This document shows, piece after piece, positions 21,501-36,500 of a stretch of DNA of 64,000 nucleotides. Location of the stretch: contig OW285192.1 of NCBI GenBank assembly GCA_935421135.1, positions 1,221,501 to 1,285,500 on the forward strand, written 5' to 3'. Every line of letters begins with the position of its first letter. The stretch's first letter is position 1. The translations under genes and the position numbers were made by a program. The notes under the pieces are model-generated. The model saw only the letters and a list, made by a program, of their open reading frames with translations. It was not told the DNA's origin and ran no database searches. This stretch comes from Bugulina stolonifera (Eukaryota; Bryozoa; Gymnolaemata; Cheilostomatida; Bugulidae).

Positions 21501-24500
21501 CACTATCTACTTGTATGTATATAAACCTATATCTACACTTCTCACTATATCTACCTGTAAGTATATAGAACTATATCTACACTTCGCACTATATCTAACT
21601 GTAAGTATATAAAACTATATCTACACATCTCACTATATCACCCTGTAAGTATATAAACCTATATCTACACTTCTCTACACTATCTACTTGTAAGTATATA
21701 AACCTATATCTACACTTCTCACTATATCTCCCTGTAAGTATATAAAACTATATCTACACTGCTCACTATACACGTATCTCCCTGTAAGTATATAAACCTA
21801 TATCTACACTGCTGACTATATCTACCTGTAAGTATTCTAACACACATACCCTGTTTAGCTGAGGTCTAACATCCATACTCTTGGACCGATTCTCTTTCTT
21901 CAGTTGAGGTGGGTGGACTGTGGACACAGCCTTCCTCATAGCCACAGTTTTAGGTTTAGCGGGCTGTTTTCTGTTCTCTCTTGATTGATCAGCCCAGTAC
22001 CTGAGTGATAGGGTAGATATTTAGGCTACACACCAGAGAACAATGGCTTTCTGTAGTCGATAAAACAGTATACACTAGATTACAGGCCTAAATGCAATGA
22101 ATATAATAGAAGAGCAAACAAGTTGGAGTTGCCTACTCATTGATAATAATAGTAAGGATAACATAACTCCCAGAACAACAGCTTTATCCTAGACTAGGTC
22201 CACATGGAATATATCGGTATACATGTATAATATGGGTATATAAATACACAATGCAGTCGGATCTGCTTACCTCTCTGCATCTCTGCTTTGTTGCTCAAAC
22301 ATGGCCCTGTTGGAGAAAAATCCCATGGAATTCCTCTGGGGTTTATTGGCAGGTCTGTCCACTTCATCCTGATAAACACATGCGATATTCAACATGTACA
22401 TACAAGTGTAAGTGTAGTGGTCTAGTGTTAGCTACTAACTACTGCATGCATATGGGTGTAGCTCTATGACTTCACACAGCTATAGAAATCATACCCGTAG
22501 GCAAAATGTATCACTACGTGCATGTTCTTTCAATATAACCAAAGACTCGGTATTATAGGTTGCTTGCCGACATTTAGGAGCCATGACCTTCACTGCTATT
22601 GGTTGTTGATTGTTACCACGAATCTGACTGGTCAAGCTTAAGGCAAGACAACTCCAACTAGACTATACTAGTGATATATTGTTACCATTGAGTGGATTGG
22701 TAGGGTAGAGTTACTACTCTACATATACATGTATGTGTACTATACAAACAGATCAGTACAGAATGAGTGACGCATCCGCTAGACAAGTGCAGGCTATACA
22801 TACATGTAGGCTAGAGAGCAAGGGAGGGGTACAGCACTGTCAGCTGATAGCATATTATACTGTGATATGGTGTCTCACATAATTATGGTGATGCTTATTA
22901 CTGCTGTAATATACTACGTGGTGTCACATATCTGACATGTGTAAGCATGGCTAGCCGACTTTGTAGGAGGTCAGAAATATCACACCTTATGACTAGGCTA
23001 ACAAGAAGTGAAAGCAGATACTATAAGCACTTGCACTGAGGTGTCACAGCCTACGGTATAATGCAGGTGTTTGCATGTGAGAAACAGACGCTAGACCCAG
23101 TAGCAAGTATCCAATACTGCAGCACATTAAACCAGTTGCACTGTAGGCTTTGTGATATCACAGTAGGAAACAGATGGAGCTACAGCAGATACTAGATATG
23201 TCTCCTGAATCCATGAGTTATGTGGGTGTAGAAACAGTCAGTCAGTTGACCCAAGCTAGAGGTGTGCCGATAAAGTCAGTCAGCTCACTTAAGTTAGAGG
23301 TGTGCCGTTACAGGCAGTCAGTCAACTCAAGCTAGAGGTGTGCCGGTACAGCTAGTCAGTTCACTCAGGCTAGATGTGAGGTGACATTAGCTATTACAGT
23401 GCAGAGTGGACAGAGATAAAGCAGTTCAACTACGTTACATCAGCACGCCAACTCAAGTAATATACAACCAACAGTTACCTCGTGCTGCGTGCCCGTCTCA
23501 GGTTGCACTCTCACCCAATCAGCAGCACTCTTACGAACCGCTATTGGTACGGCATTCATACTCTGGTGGAATATGATTGGCCCATGTTAATAGCTAAACA
23601 CTTCAACCTTTTGTTAAAACAAGCTACAGACTACGTGCCTATGCAGTGATAGACTTAGCTCCAGTTTTGGTATGAGCGTTGGGGGTGTGAACTATCACCC
23701 TGTCTGTATCTCCCCGACTCGCATACTAAGTGAACAGTACAGTGTTAGCCTGTGATACATAAGCCAAGGGTTGGGTTGGGCCGCACTGACGTGGAGAGTG
23801 AATTAGAGAGTGACAGTGAGACCATCTAAGTTTATGTAAATGTAATAGTTGTACTCACATCACTAAACAGTTAGTGAGTGGCACAACTATATAGCATGTA
23901 CACAGTATGTATTCGCTGAATACAAGATCTGCCCTTCTATCACGCTAAGTCTAAACGCATTTGAAAGCCATTTCCAGTCCAAATAACGGTTTTTTGACTG
24001 AGAAAAGTTTGTAGTGGTACAGCTATTCACAATTAACATGCATGCCGGGGATGGGGTAGAGACAGGTGACTCGAGATACACACAGAGACCTTATTGGTGT
24101 AAAACACTGCACTCTGGACAACTATTACCAATAATGTAAAGTGTAGTATTCAGGAAGGGGATGCTAGAGTTGGGGGCTACAGTGTTGGCATACGCCATCA
24201 TAAAGGCAGCCACCTATTTCTGGGGGGGGGGGGGGGGGGGGGTGATCATTATACCAGACCATGTGTACTATCTACCACCACTACACACCTTATGGTTTAT
24301 AGGCTGTGATTTAATTGGAGCATCGCTAACTCGTCTGGGTTGTGCAGAGAACCTCGCTTTCTCTCTTGTCATCTTCAGCACATCCTCCTTTCGTAGAGTA
24401 CTGGGCAGATTGGGATCAATGTCTGTCTGTTTGTCCATAGCCTTTGGAGTGGGTTCAGTCGTGTCTATAATATGAAACAGTGCTTATTCATACTACATAC

Positions 24501-27479
24501 ACATAAGTTACCATGGATACTATACACATTGCAGATGTCTAGCTACTATTACTGTACTCCCCTGCTCATACTAAATACTAAACCAGGGTGGATAGTCAAA
24601 ATAAATATCACCCCATTGTAATCATACCAGATGGTAAGAGTGAAGCTATTCATACACTTCAATCTGGTAACCGTGATGACCGACTGCAGTGACCGACTGC
24701 AGTGACTGACTGCAGTAACCGGCTGTAGTGACCGATTGCAGTGACTGACTGTAGTGACCGGTCGACTGTAGTAACCAGTCTACTGCATTGACAATGTTAT
24801 AGAAAGAATATGCGATAATGGGCTTGATTGAAATTATTTGGAGTTGTCCTCCCAAATGATTATAAGCTTTCATTGAGTAAAGGAGGGCAACTCCAAAGAG
24901 ATATGGTTCATGAGTAGACAACTGATGATAAGCACAACACACTCTCCTTTAGTCTACCAGTTTATACCTTCACTCATCCAGCTGGGTCTGGTAGGTGCAG
25001 ACTTTCGTCTCTCTTCCAGTCCTTTGTTCGCGTTTACTCGCTTCCATGGAGGTACAACTTTTTCGTCGTCTACAGAGGCGATAACTTCCTTCCTCTCCCA
25101 CGTCATGTCGGAGTCTGCGGGCAGGTCCTTGGCATCTTGCCAGGGTGTACTCTGTAATACGATGCACTGACATATTACATGTGTAGGCCTACAGGACCTA
25201 CTATGTACCATTGCAGTCATCTACTTACATTATCTAGCAGTAAGGCAGAGCTTATGAGCATAGCGGAAGAATGGAATATGGAATTTACTGTGAGGTAGAC
25301 TAGATGAGAGAGTACGCATTAAATACTTTAGAAAAAAGTGAAATAGTTAACTAGGCTTGACTACTAATACTGGACTATAATTATAAAATATAAATGTATA
25401 TTATTCCAGTAATTACAATGGCCATTCCTCTGCATTAATTACAGAAAGATTATCTCATGCATATTCTTGTAAGCAAATAGTTGAAATTATATCTAATATT
25501 AAATCCTCTTTATCACAGTCCGGCTAATCTATAATAACACACTGATCACTGATTGGTCAGTTATTATCATCATTAGTCATCTCACTCTACACAACCAATC
25601 AGTGAGTAGTTTACATAATTATACATGTACAACCAATCAGTGAGTAGTTTACATAATTATACATGTACATGTATATACTCTATTTTCCTCTGCTGTAACT
25701 AGTTAGTTATTGATATACTAGGAAACAAATAAACAAAATGTGTCTAGAACTACTACACTTTATATCATATTATGCTATGCATATACAATCACCCAAAGGG
25801 CAGTTCACACATAAGAGCAACCAATAGGTGATACGCTCATACATGTACATATACAACCAATTAGCGAGAAGTTTACATAATATCTACAGCTAATCAGCAA
25901 GCAGTTTACATAATATCTACATCCAATCAGTGAGTAGTTTACATAATAATGAGAAGTGACTCAATATGTAACTGAGTCACACTGAATCATAGTTGTTTGA
26001 ATATAAACCACAGAAGTAATTAGTTTATGGGGTAAACAAACCACCAATCACCTAGTGTATTGATTACCATTAGTATCTTAGCAGCTGTGACAGAGAAAGT
26101 ACTAGGTTAGACCAATGGGAAGGGAGAGGACAGTGTCCACCCTTGACCAGTGCATTACAAGTTGCAAGCTGAGATATGGCCTATGGCAGTAGAGATGGTA
26201 CTGGAAAGTCTTGGAATCATACATACCTTCTTGTTCATGTTCATAACGTCCTTTCTACTCATAGGAGGGGGTGAAGGGTCGCGTTCCCCAAAGTTAGTAG
26301 GTAAATCCTCATCATAATATTTATAGACGTCTGAGAATGAAGGAGTTTCCTTAGCCACACTTTCAGCAGGCTGCAGCACAACGTAGGGTACATTATACAA
26401 TGTATATGTATATTATATACAAAAGGTATAGGGTAGGCCTATACAATGTACACTGTATATGTCTATATGATATACAGAAGGTAGACAGATGGTATATCCA
26501 CAGTATATACAATACAATGTATACACTAACTATAGGCTATTTACATATGACAGTGAGTAAGTATATAACATCAGAACCTAGAAGCTACTGATTACAATGT
26601 GAAGTTGTCCTCTCTACATTTCCTATCTTCCACTCCTTTCTCTCGGTGTATCATATAGCACTTCTCTCTACTTTATATACAAAATCTCTAAAACAATCTT
26701 AACCAACACAGAAGTTCTAAACCATTCTACAGTAAAGATATTCGAGTTGACCTTGAGGAGCTGTGAATCTAACGCACAGTCCTTGGGGTAGGAGTGGACA
26801 ACTTCATATAAAAACTGATAGTTGACTAGTGACCATGTATAGCGCTAGTAGTGGAAAACTAGTCCTGTAGGCCGATTGCCTCCCCATGAACAATGTATCT
26901 GGAGCTAATGAAAAGCTGGTGCTATACAGTCAGTAACAAGAGAAAGCATAGAAAGGCTACCATCTCTCCTACAACCCTAACATCTGGTACAGGCAATCAT
27001 CCTAGTTGGGAGTCACAAACTAAACACAAACTTGACATTGAGAGAGAAGATTTATTACGGAGTATGAAGGTGGAAATGAATGAGTGTGTTGTAATATGAA
27101 TCTAATGCACTACTCGGGTATAAATCATAAATTATGTGTACAAGTGTATATTCTGTATGTATATGTATTAGAGTATACAGTGCGGTGGAAGTGTAATGGT
27201 ATCATTCAAAGCTGATCAACCTGTTGGGTATCAGACAGCCGTACATGTGTCTGTGTTGTTAGTGCAAGTAAAAGCTAGAGTGGTGAGAGTTACCAGTTGG
27301 TTGGTTCTTGTTCTACATTTGAACTCCCACTACCACTACTACCACTACCACTACTACCACCACTACCACTACTACCACTATTACCACTACTACTACCACT
27401 ACTACTACCACTACCACTACTACCACTGCTACCACTACTGCTACTACCACTACTACTACTACTACCGCCACTACTACTG

Positions 27480-27552
<73 letters not shown>

Positions 27553-30500
27553 CACTACCACTGCTACCACTGCTACCACTGCTACCACTGCTACCACTAC
27601 TACTACTACTACCACTACTACTACTACCACTACTACTACCACCACTACTACTACTACTGCTACTGCTACTGCCACTACTAAACAGTTACTATTATCCATG
27701 ATGATTATGCCAGAGCAGAGGAGGTAGAAAGAGGAATGTGCAAGTTGAATGGATGTATTGTGTTGAGTAGACTAATTGTATTGTGTTGTACATGGATGTG
27801 TATTATGATATACAGTAGAGCTAGATATGAGGGAGCACTCAACTCCCTACTTTACTGTCTGATAACACATCATGTTCATGAACTAAACACAGCTACTGCA
27901 CTATACAGACAGAGTGGACTTATAATTCCAACAAGTAACGCATTTCCATGACATTACACTGACCTTGAAATCGTAGTAGTTAGCAGTGTATCTGTCCTTC
28001 ATGTCACTAGACTTTGCTTCTAAAAGAGAGAACAGATAGTTACAGGTAAGCAATTCAATCCCATGGTAGGTGCAGCATTGCTGTACATATATTATACAAA
28101 AAAAGAAAAAGACAGTTCGAAACAGGACATTTTGAAACTGGACAGTTCGAAATCCAAACCCCCGATTTCAACCAATTTTATTTTCAATATTATATTTTCT
28201 GATTAATAAAATTAATTAAAATTAATTATCTGTGTGCTGTGTTCTTTTACATGTAATCTACAGTTTCGAACTGTCCTGTTTCGAAATGTCCCTGTACCAT
28301 ACATACAAGCATACTATATCCCATGGTAGGCGTAGTATCACTGTATGTGTACATACACATTCTAAATTGATATACACTGAGTGGTAGTGCAATAAAGATA
28401 AGTCCTTGCCAATGCTGGTGAGTGAGTGAGTATATAAGAGAGGTATATGTATGAGCCTTTAGTGTGTGTAGTTGTTACCAATGTTTGCAGAAACTTAGCA
28501 ACATAAATCAAACAGGTTTGATAAATAGTGTAGTTATTCTACACATACATGTATGTACTATGGGCTGAGGCAAGCAACATAAAAATTAGTCAATTGAATA
28601 TCTAAGGCAAGGATGCTGGCACACTTACAGGCACTGCAGTAGAGTACAATAGATACACCTACAGCAAATTAGACCACACACACAGTAAAGTGGTAAAAGG
28701 ACATTTCGAAAAAGACAGTTCGAAGCAGGGCGTTTCGAAACCGGACGCTTGTAAAACAACCAAGATTACATTTAGAAGAACTTAACTCACAAATAATTAA
28801 CTTTTTTAGTGTTCTACATTGTACAAGTTAGCAGTGGCCAAGTTAGCAGTGGCAAAAACAAAAAAATATAATATTAAAAACAAAAATTAGTAGAAATCTA
28901 GGGGTTAGGGTTTGGGGTTCAGAGTTTTGAACTGGCAGTTTTACAAACGTCCGGTTTCAAAACGTCCTGTTTTGAACTGTCTTTTTCGAAAAGTCGCAAA
29001 TTCAAGTAAAGTAGACCACACACACACACACACCTAAGTAGACAGCACACGTAGTAAAGTAGGAACACACAGAGGACAAAGTAAGGTAAGCTATGTTATA
29101 ATTTGTAACCAATTAAACCTAACTAAAAGTTGAGTGGATATCAGCTGGGTGGGTAAAAGAACCTGCTACCTGCAAGAAACGCTCTTATTATATCCACATT
29201 ACAAATGGAATGATAGTAGAATGATACAAGCTGACAATGGAGTAGTTACTACCTTCTTGTATATAATAGCCCGTTGCAGAGAATAGAAGGGAATCCTAGG
29301 ACCAACCGATCCCCAATACAACTCTATGCTAATACTTGTCAGAATTTTATGTGGAGGAGCAACAGTCACTTAGGATTGGGATAGAGGTTTAGTTACGCTC
29401 TGATAGGTATCAGCCAATTAAATCTCAGCATGCTACTAATGCTCTCACAGTCGATACATGCATACACTCTCAATAGACTGCCATGACGTAGGTAAGAATG
29501 TTATCTAAAACTAGGCACTATAATATTAATAATACTTCCAACTGTCGGAAACCACCTGCATGTCCTAGGGAGAACACTGTAGTGCTGAGAGATACATGGA
29601 AGGAAGTGTTAGGTGATGAATCATTGGCTAATTAAGTGCAGGAGGACCACTAGAACAGTAGATAGTAAACAAGTTAAGCAGGTATTAAGAACTACAGAGA
29701 GTCTACACAACAAGCGCTGCACTGAGAATAACCATGGCCTCCAATGACTGAAAGATGCATTCTAACATTTCCATAGCCCAACAAGTTCATGTGTATAAGA
29801 AGAGAGGGGGGGGAGGGTGGCACCCATACAGACAAATTACTAAGCCTATGACCACTGGTTATACCAACGGATTATCTCCTTCACCAGATGACTCATGCAA
29901 CCATTCCAATTTGATACAGATAACACAGTGTTGGTAGATATGTGTGTAGACAAGAAGCATATGTACATATTATTTACATATAATTAGAGAGTAGATGTAT
30001 TATAGCAGTCAAGTGCAGGCAGTAGAGCTAATCTCCCTCCAACATGTGCTGAGAGAGGAAATTAGTTATTAGAAAGTGTTTGTAGTGAGATTAAAGGATA
30101 AGCAGGAGATTATATTGAACAGTTTGTGCTGCTTGTGAACATTTCTAGGATCTGCAGGTACAAAATGTGAAAGAAATTCCCACATGAGGCAGAGAGAGGC
30201 CAGAAAATACTAGATATTAGAGACACCAGCGGAGGGGAAATAACTCCAAATAAAGAACACTCTCCTCTTTTAGGACTGCATTCACGCTATCAGGAAGAGC
30301 AGACTACCAGATGCACATACAGTATATACACGGAAATTATATGCTACATTAAAGTAAACCAGACTGGATGTAGCTGCATTCAATGCTATGATATGTAATA
30401 CCTGTACATAACACAATACAATATACAATATAAGTCACTCACTGTCGGCAGTTTTGATTCTATATTTAGCCAAGTCATCATCTTCGTCGTCACTTTCATT

Positions 30501-33500
30501 AGCAGCTTCACCTTGCCTGTTAGTGGAATCACTACAAAAGTATGACATCATAAATTACCCACAATACACTGCAGCATGACATCACACAATACCCACAATA
30601 CACTACAGCATGACATCACACATTACCCACAATACACTACAGCATGACATCACACAATACCCACAATACACTACAGCATGACATCACACATTACCCACAA
30701 TACACTACAGCATGACATCACACAATACCCACAATACACTACAGCATGACATCACACATTACCCACAATACACTATGGATTTGCACCTGTTCGAAAATGT
30801 CAGTTGGAAACAGGACGTTCTAAAAATGTTCGAACCCCATACCCAAACGAATGTTTTCGGAACATCCTGCTTAGCTGACATTTTTGAAATATCCCTTTAC
30901 TATACAATACAAGAGTCACATGGTGTACCAACGGATCACCCAGTGACTACCATAATAGATCAAATGTAGTTTGCGAAAGATTACAAACACAAGTCTCTAC
31001 AATGAGCCAGTGGGATGATAGTGCCTGCAACACACAGCCAATGAAATGATGATGTGTCTGCATGCACCTGTACTCTACTGACCTCTGGTGATAGTCATTA
31101 GTTTCAGAATCCCGGCTATACCTGGCTTTGATCTCTAACAACCTTTTCACAGCTCGGTCCCTTGTCTCTTTCTCCTGCAAGGACGACAGGTACATGTAGA
31201 TAAGCACCATGGCCACTGACTAGATGGTACACGTTTGACAAGCATAGTTATACAGTATTTACCTACTGTCTATGTAGAAAGTGCTTGTATTCTAACATGT
31301 TACGCCTGTGGTGATCAGTTATAATCTGCCTAGCATGTCTCAGCATATGCCTCCATGCATTTACATTTGAATCTCCTAATGGAGCTGTGATTCAAACTAA
31401 TGAAATGATCAATGCTAAACTATGTGATAGTTAGTATTACAGACATATGTGTACAGTGCATGTGTGCCACAGGTCTGTTGGGGCTAGTAGTGGGATGGGG
31501 CTAGTAAACTAAGCAGTGCTACAACCATATTTACTATCTATATTATGTATAATATATATACTGTATATTCAATCAAGGGTGAATAACTCCCAAAACGTGT
31601 ACAATAATGACATTAGAATATTGCAGTACTTTAGCAGAAGACATTCCAAGGCGGAGATTAGTGAGAGTAGATAAACTCCCATCAGAGTCAACAGTGGCCA
31701 CATCGCTTGGTTCACTCTATAACAAACACAACAAGGTGCTTGGTATCACACTGCAGGTGCTATCAGTGCAGTGACAAGCGACAGTGCTACGGGGTATAAG
31801 CTATTGTATGAAACGAATGAAAGTTCACATCACACTAACGACATTATCAAGGCTGTCCACTTCAGGTAAGGTGTATTACCAGTTTGAAACTGTGTTGCTG
31901 TCAATTTGGACTAAGCAGTTTCAAATACAGAAATTGTTGATCACTTTGCAGTTTAGGCCATTCAAATGTAAGACAACTCCAAAATTTTTAGTGGTGAAGT
32001 ATCGACTAATATAATAACATAAAAGTCTTTGGATGGTCTGGAAATTAGTTAGTTCAAACCAAAGGTAAGACAACCCCAAACTTTCAATAACTGGTGAAAC
32101 AGAGTTACTATTGAGTAGACAGCCTTGGTAGACGTTGCTTCACACTAGTAGGCCCTACTAAAAGTAACTGTGACAGGGTAATAACAAGGGCTTGAGTGAC
32201 ACACTGTGACAGGGTAATAACAAGGGTTTGAGTGACACACTGTGACAGGGTAATAACAAGGGTTTGGTTGACACACTGTGACAGGTTCACACATGTACCT
32301 TAGACATCTCACTCTATATAAAATCACATAAACCAATACATTGGCACTGTGCAGACTAAGGGTAGCAGTGCAAGCAACATATACATGTACATTGTACTTG
32401 CATAGATGTATAATGGTGGGTATTTAGTACTACGTATAGTGTAGGCACTTGCTAGATATCCTGATACCTTACACCAGTAATGTATACTATAATACACAGG
32501 TATACTATGCTATTGTGTACTCCCATACACAGGTATACTATGCTATTGTGTACTCCCATACCCAGGTATACTATGCTATTGTGTACTCCTGTACACAGGT
32601 ATACTATGCTATTGTGTACTCCCATACACAGATATACCATGCTATTGTGTACTCACTGCTGTCTTTCTGTTCCGATCAAACTCCTCAGCTTCCTGTCTAG
32701 ATTTCTCAATCTGTCTCTGAATCTCATTCTGTTCCCTTTCATACTCTTCCTGTAACACAGACATTCACTGTAACACATTTAAATACTCCAGTACTAACAG
32801 GCATTCACTGTAGTAGAGACATTCACTGTAACTAGACATCCACTGTAGTAGAGACATTGGCTGTAGTAGAGACATTCACTGTAGTAAAGATATTGCCGGC
32901 AGTACAGACATTCGCTGTAGTACAGACATCCACTGTAGTAGAGACATCCACTGTAGTAGAGACATTCACAGTAATACAGACATTTACAATAATACAGACA
33001 TTCACTGTAACTCAAATGTTAACTTATTTATTTTAGCCTCACTACATACACTCAACTAGCGATATAACAGCTTGTACTGTGGTAAATATGCTAATCTACA
33101 ACCATGTTACCCTAGTCAATAGAAGTACAATGTAATATATTGAGGTGAACGTAAAATTTAACTTATAGAATAGTACAAACTAATATCAACACACAATTAT
33201 AGATTTGACTGTACACATATCAGTGACTACAGTCGACTACTACAGTCAACTACTACAGTCAACTACTACAGTACACTACTACAGTTCACTACTACAGTCC
33301 ACTGCTACAGTCCACTGCTACAGTCAACTACTACAGTCAACTACTACAGTCGACTGCTACAGTCGACTACTACAGTCGACTACTACAGTCCACAAGTAGA
33401 GACTCGATGCACAGCCTACACAGCCTCACACAGTGTATAGATACAACACAATTCTAGATACAAACCATAAGACAGGGAGTTGGTTAACATAATATGGAGT

Positions 33501-36500
33501 GTTAAACGTATATGAAAAAGTAAAAATTAATAACAGGAAGTTATAAGCTTACACCTACCACAGATTCAGTGGGTGATTCCTTCAATATAAGTGTGATAAG
33601 ATAAATTGTGTATTATACTATATATAATGTGCATATGCCAGAAGAACAGTATGTAGGCCTATGTGTACTTACCATAATGCCAGGGTGTACAACCAGTACA
33701 TATGTATACACTAGAGTGCATATACTACAGTGCGTATTACTACAGAGCGTATACTACAGTGCTTATACTACACTGCGTATACTACAGTATGTATACTACA
33801 CTGCGTATCCTACGGTATGTATACTACATTGCGTATACTACAATGCTTATACTACACTGCGTACACTACAGTACATATACTACACTGCGTATCCTACGGT
33901 ATGTATACTACATTGCGTATACTACGGTATGTACACTACAGTACGTATACTACACTGCGTATCCTACGGTATGTATACTAATTTGCGTATACTACAGTAT
34001 GTATACTATATTGAGTACACTACCATGTATAAACTACAGTAACCAACCTGCTGTCGGATCTCCTGCTGTTTCTGCCATTCCTCCATTCTCCTTCTATTCT
34101 CTTCTCCCATTCTCTCACTTCTCTTCTCCAACCTAATATTATACATTGTACGTAAAACTATGTGTAGGTGCATATACCATTATATCCACTATACAGTACT
34201 AACAGTAGTATGCGTATGTATATGTATACAGTATAGTAGAGGGTATATATATTATGTAGTATGTATATGTATACAGTATAGTAGAGGGTATATATTATGT
34301 AGTATGTATATGTATACAGTATAGTAGAGGGTATATAATTATGTAGTATGTATATGTATATAGTATAGTAGAGGGTATATATTATGCAGTACGTATATGT
34401 ATACAGTATAGTAGAGGGTATATATTATGTAGTATGTATATGTATACAGTATAGTAGAGGGTATATATTATGTAGTATGTATATGTATACAGTATAGTAG
34501 AGGGTATATATTATGTAGTATGTATATGTATACATTATAGTAGAGGGTATATATTATGTAGTATGTATATGTATACAGTATAGTAGAGGGTATATATATT
34601 ATGTAGTATGTATATGTATACAGTATAGTAGAGGGTATATATATCATGTAGTATGTATATGTATACAGTATAGTAGAGGGTATATATATTATGTAGTGTG
34701 TATATGTATACAGTATAGCAGAGGGTATATACATTTGTATTATGTAGTATGTATATGTATACAGTATAGTAGAGGGTATATATATTATGTAGTATGTATA
34801 TGTATACAGTATAGTAGAGGGTATATATTATGTGGTATGTATATGTATACAGTATAGTAGAGGGTATATATTATGTAGTATGTATATGTATACATTATAG
34901 TAGAGGGTATATATTATGTAGTATGTATATGTATACAGTATAGTAGAGGGTATATACATGTATGTAGTATGTATATGTATACAGTATAGTAGAGGGTATA
35001 TAATATCATGTAGTATGTATATGTATACAGTATAGTAGAGGGTATATATTATGTAGTGTGTATATGTATACAGTATAGTAGAGGGTATATACATTTGTAT
35101 TATGTAGTATGTATATGTATACAGTATAGTAGAGGGTATATAATATCATGTAGTATGTATATGTATACAGTATAGTAGAGGGTATTTATTATGTAGTGTG
35201 TATATGTATACAGTATAGTAGAGGGTATATACATTTGTATTATGTAGTATGTATATGTATACAGTATAGTAGAGGGTATATATTATGTAGTATGTATATG
35301 TATACAGTATAGTAGAGGGTATATAATTATGTAGTATGTATATGTATATAGTATAGTAGAGGGTATATATTATGCAGTACGTATATGTATACAGTATAGT
35401 AGAGGGTATATATTATGTAGTATGTATATGTATACAGTATAGTAGAGGGTATATATTATGTAGTATGTATATGTATACAGTATAGTAGAGGGTATATATT
35501 ATGTAGTATGTATATGTATACATTATAGTAGAGGGTATATATTATGTAGTATGTATATGTATACAGTATAGTAGAGGGTATATATATTATGTAGTATGTA
35601 TATGTATACAGTATAGTAGAGGGTATATATATCATGTAGTATGTATATGTATACAGTATAGTAGAGGGTATATATATTATGTAGTGTGTATATGTATACA
35701 GTATAGCAGAGGGTATATACATTTGTATTATGTAGTATGTATATGTATACAGTATAGTAGAGGGTATATATATTATGTAGTATGTATATGTATACAGTAT
35801 AGTAGAGGGTATATATTATGTGGTATGTATATGTATACAGTATAGTAGAGGGTATATATTATGTAGTATGTATATGTATACATTATAGTAGAGGGTATAT
35901 ATTATGTAGTATGTATATGTATACAGTATAGTAGAGGGTATATACATGTATGTAGTATGTATATGTATACAGTATAGTAGAGGGTATATAATATCATGTA
36001 GTATGTATATGTATACAGTATAGTAGAGGGTATATATTATGTAGTGTGTATATGTATACAGTATAGTAGAGGGTATATACATTTGTATTATGTAGTATGT
36101 ATATGTATACAGTATAGTAGAGGGTATATATTATGTAGTATGTATATGTATACAGTATAGTAGAGGGTATATATTATGTAGTATGTGTATGTATACAGTA
36201 TAGTAGAGGGTATATATCATGTAGTATGTATATGTATACAGTATAGTAGAGGGTATATATATCATGTAGTATGTATATGTATACAGTATAGTAGAGGGTA
36301 TATATTATGTAGTATGTATATGTATACAGTATAGTAGAGGGTATATATTATGTAGTATGTATATATATACAGTATAGTAGAGGGTATATATTATGTAGTA
36401 TGTATATGTATACAGTATAGTAGAGGGTATATATTATGTAGTATGTATATGTATACAGTATAGTAGAGGGTATATATTATGTAGTATGTATATGTATACA

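Noticed and set aside
27196..27701. Poly-Tyr, poly-Leu and poly-Val proteins
   Set aside because: Translation of a TAC/CTA microsatellite in different frames.
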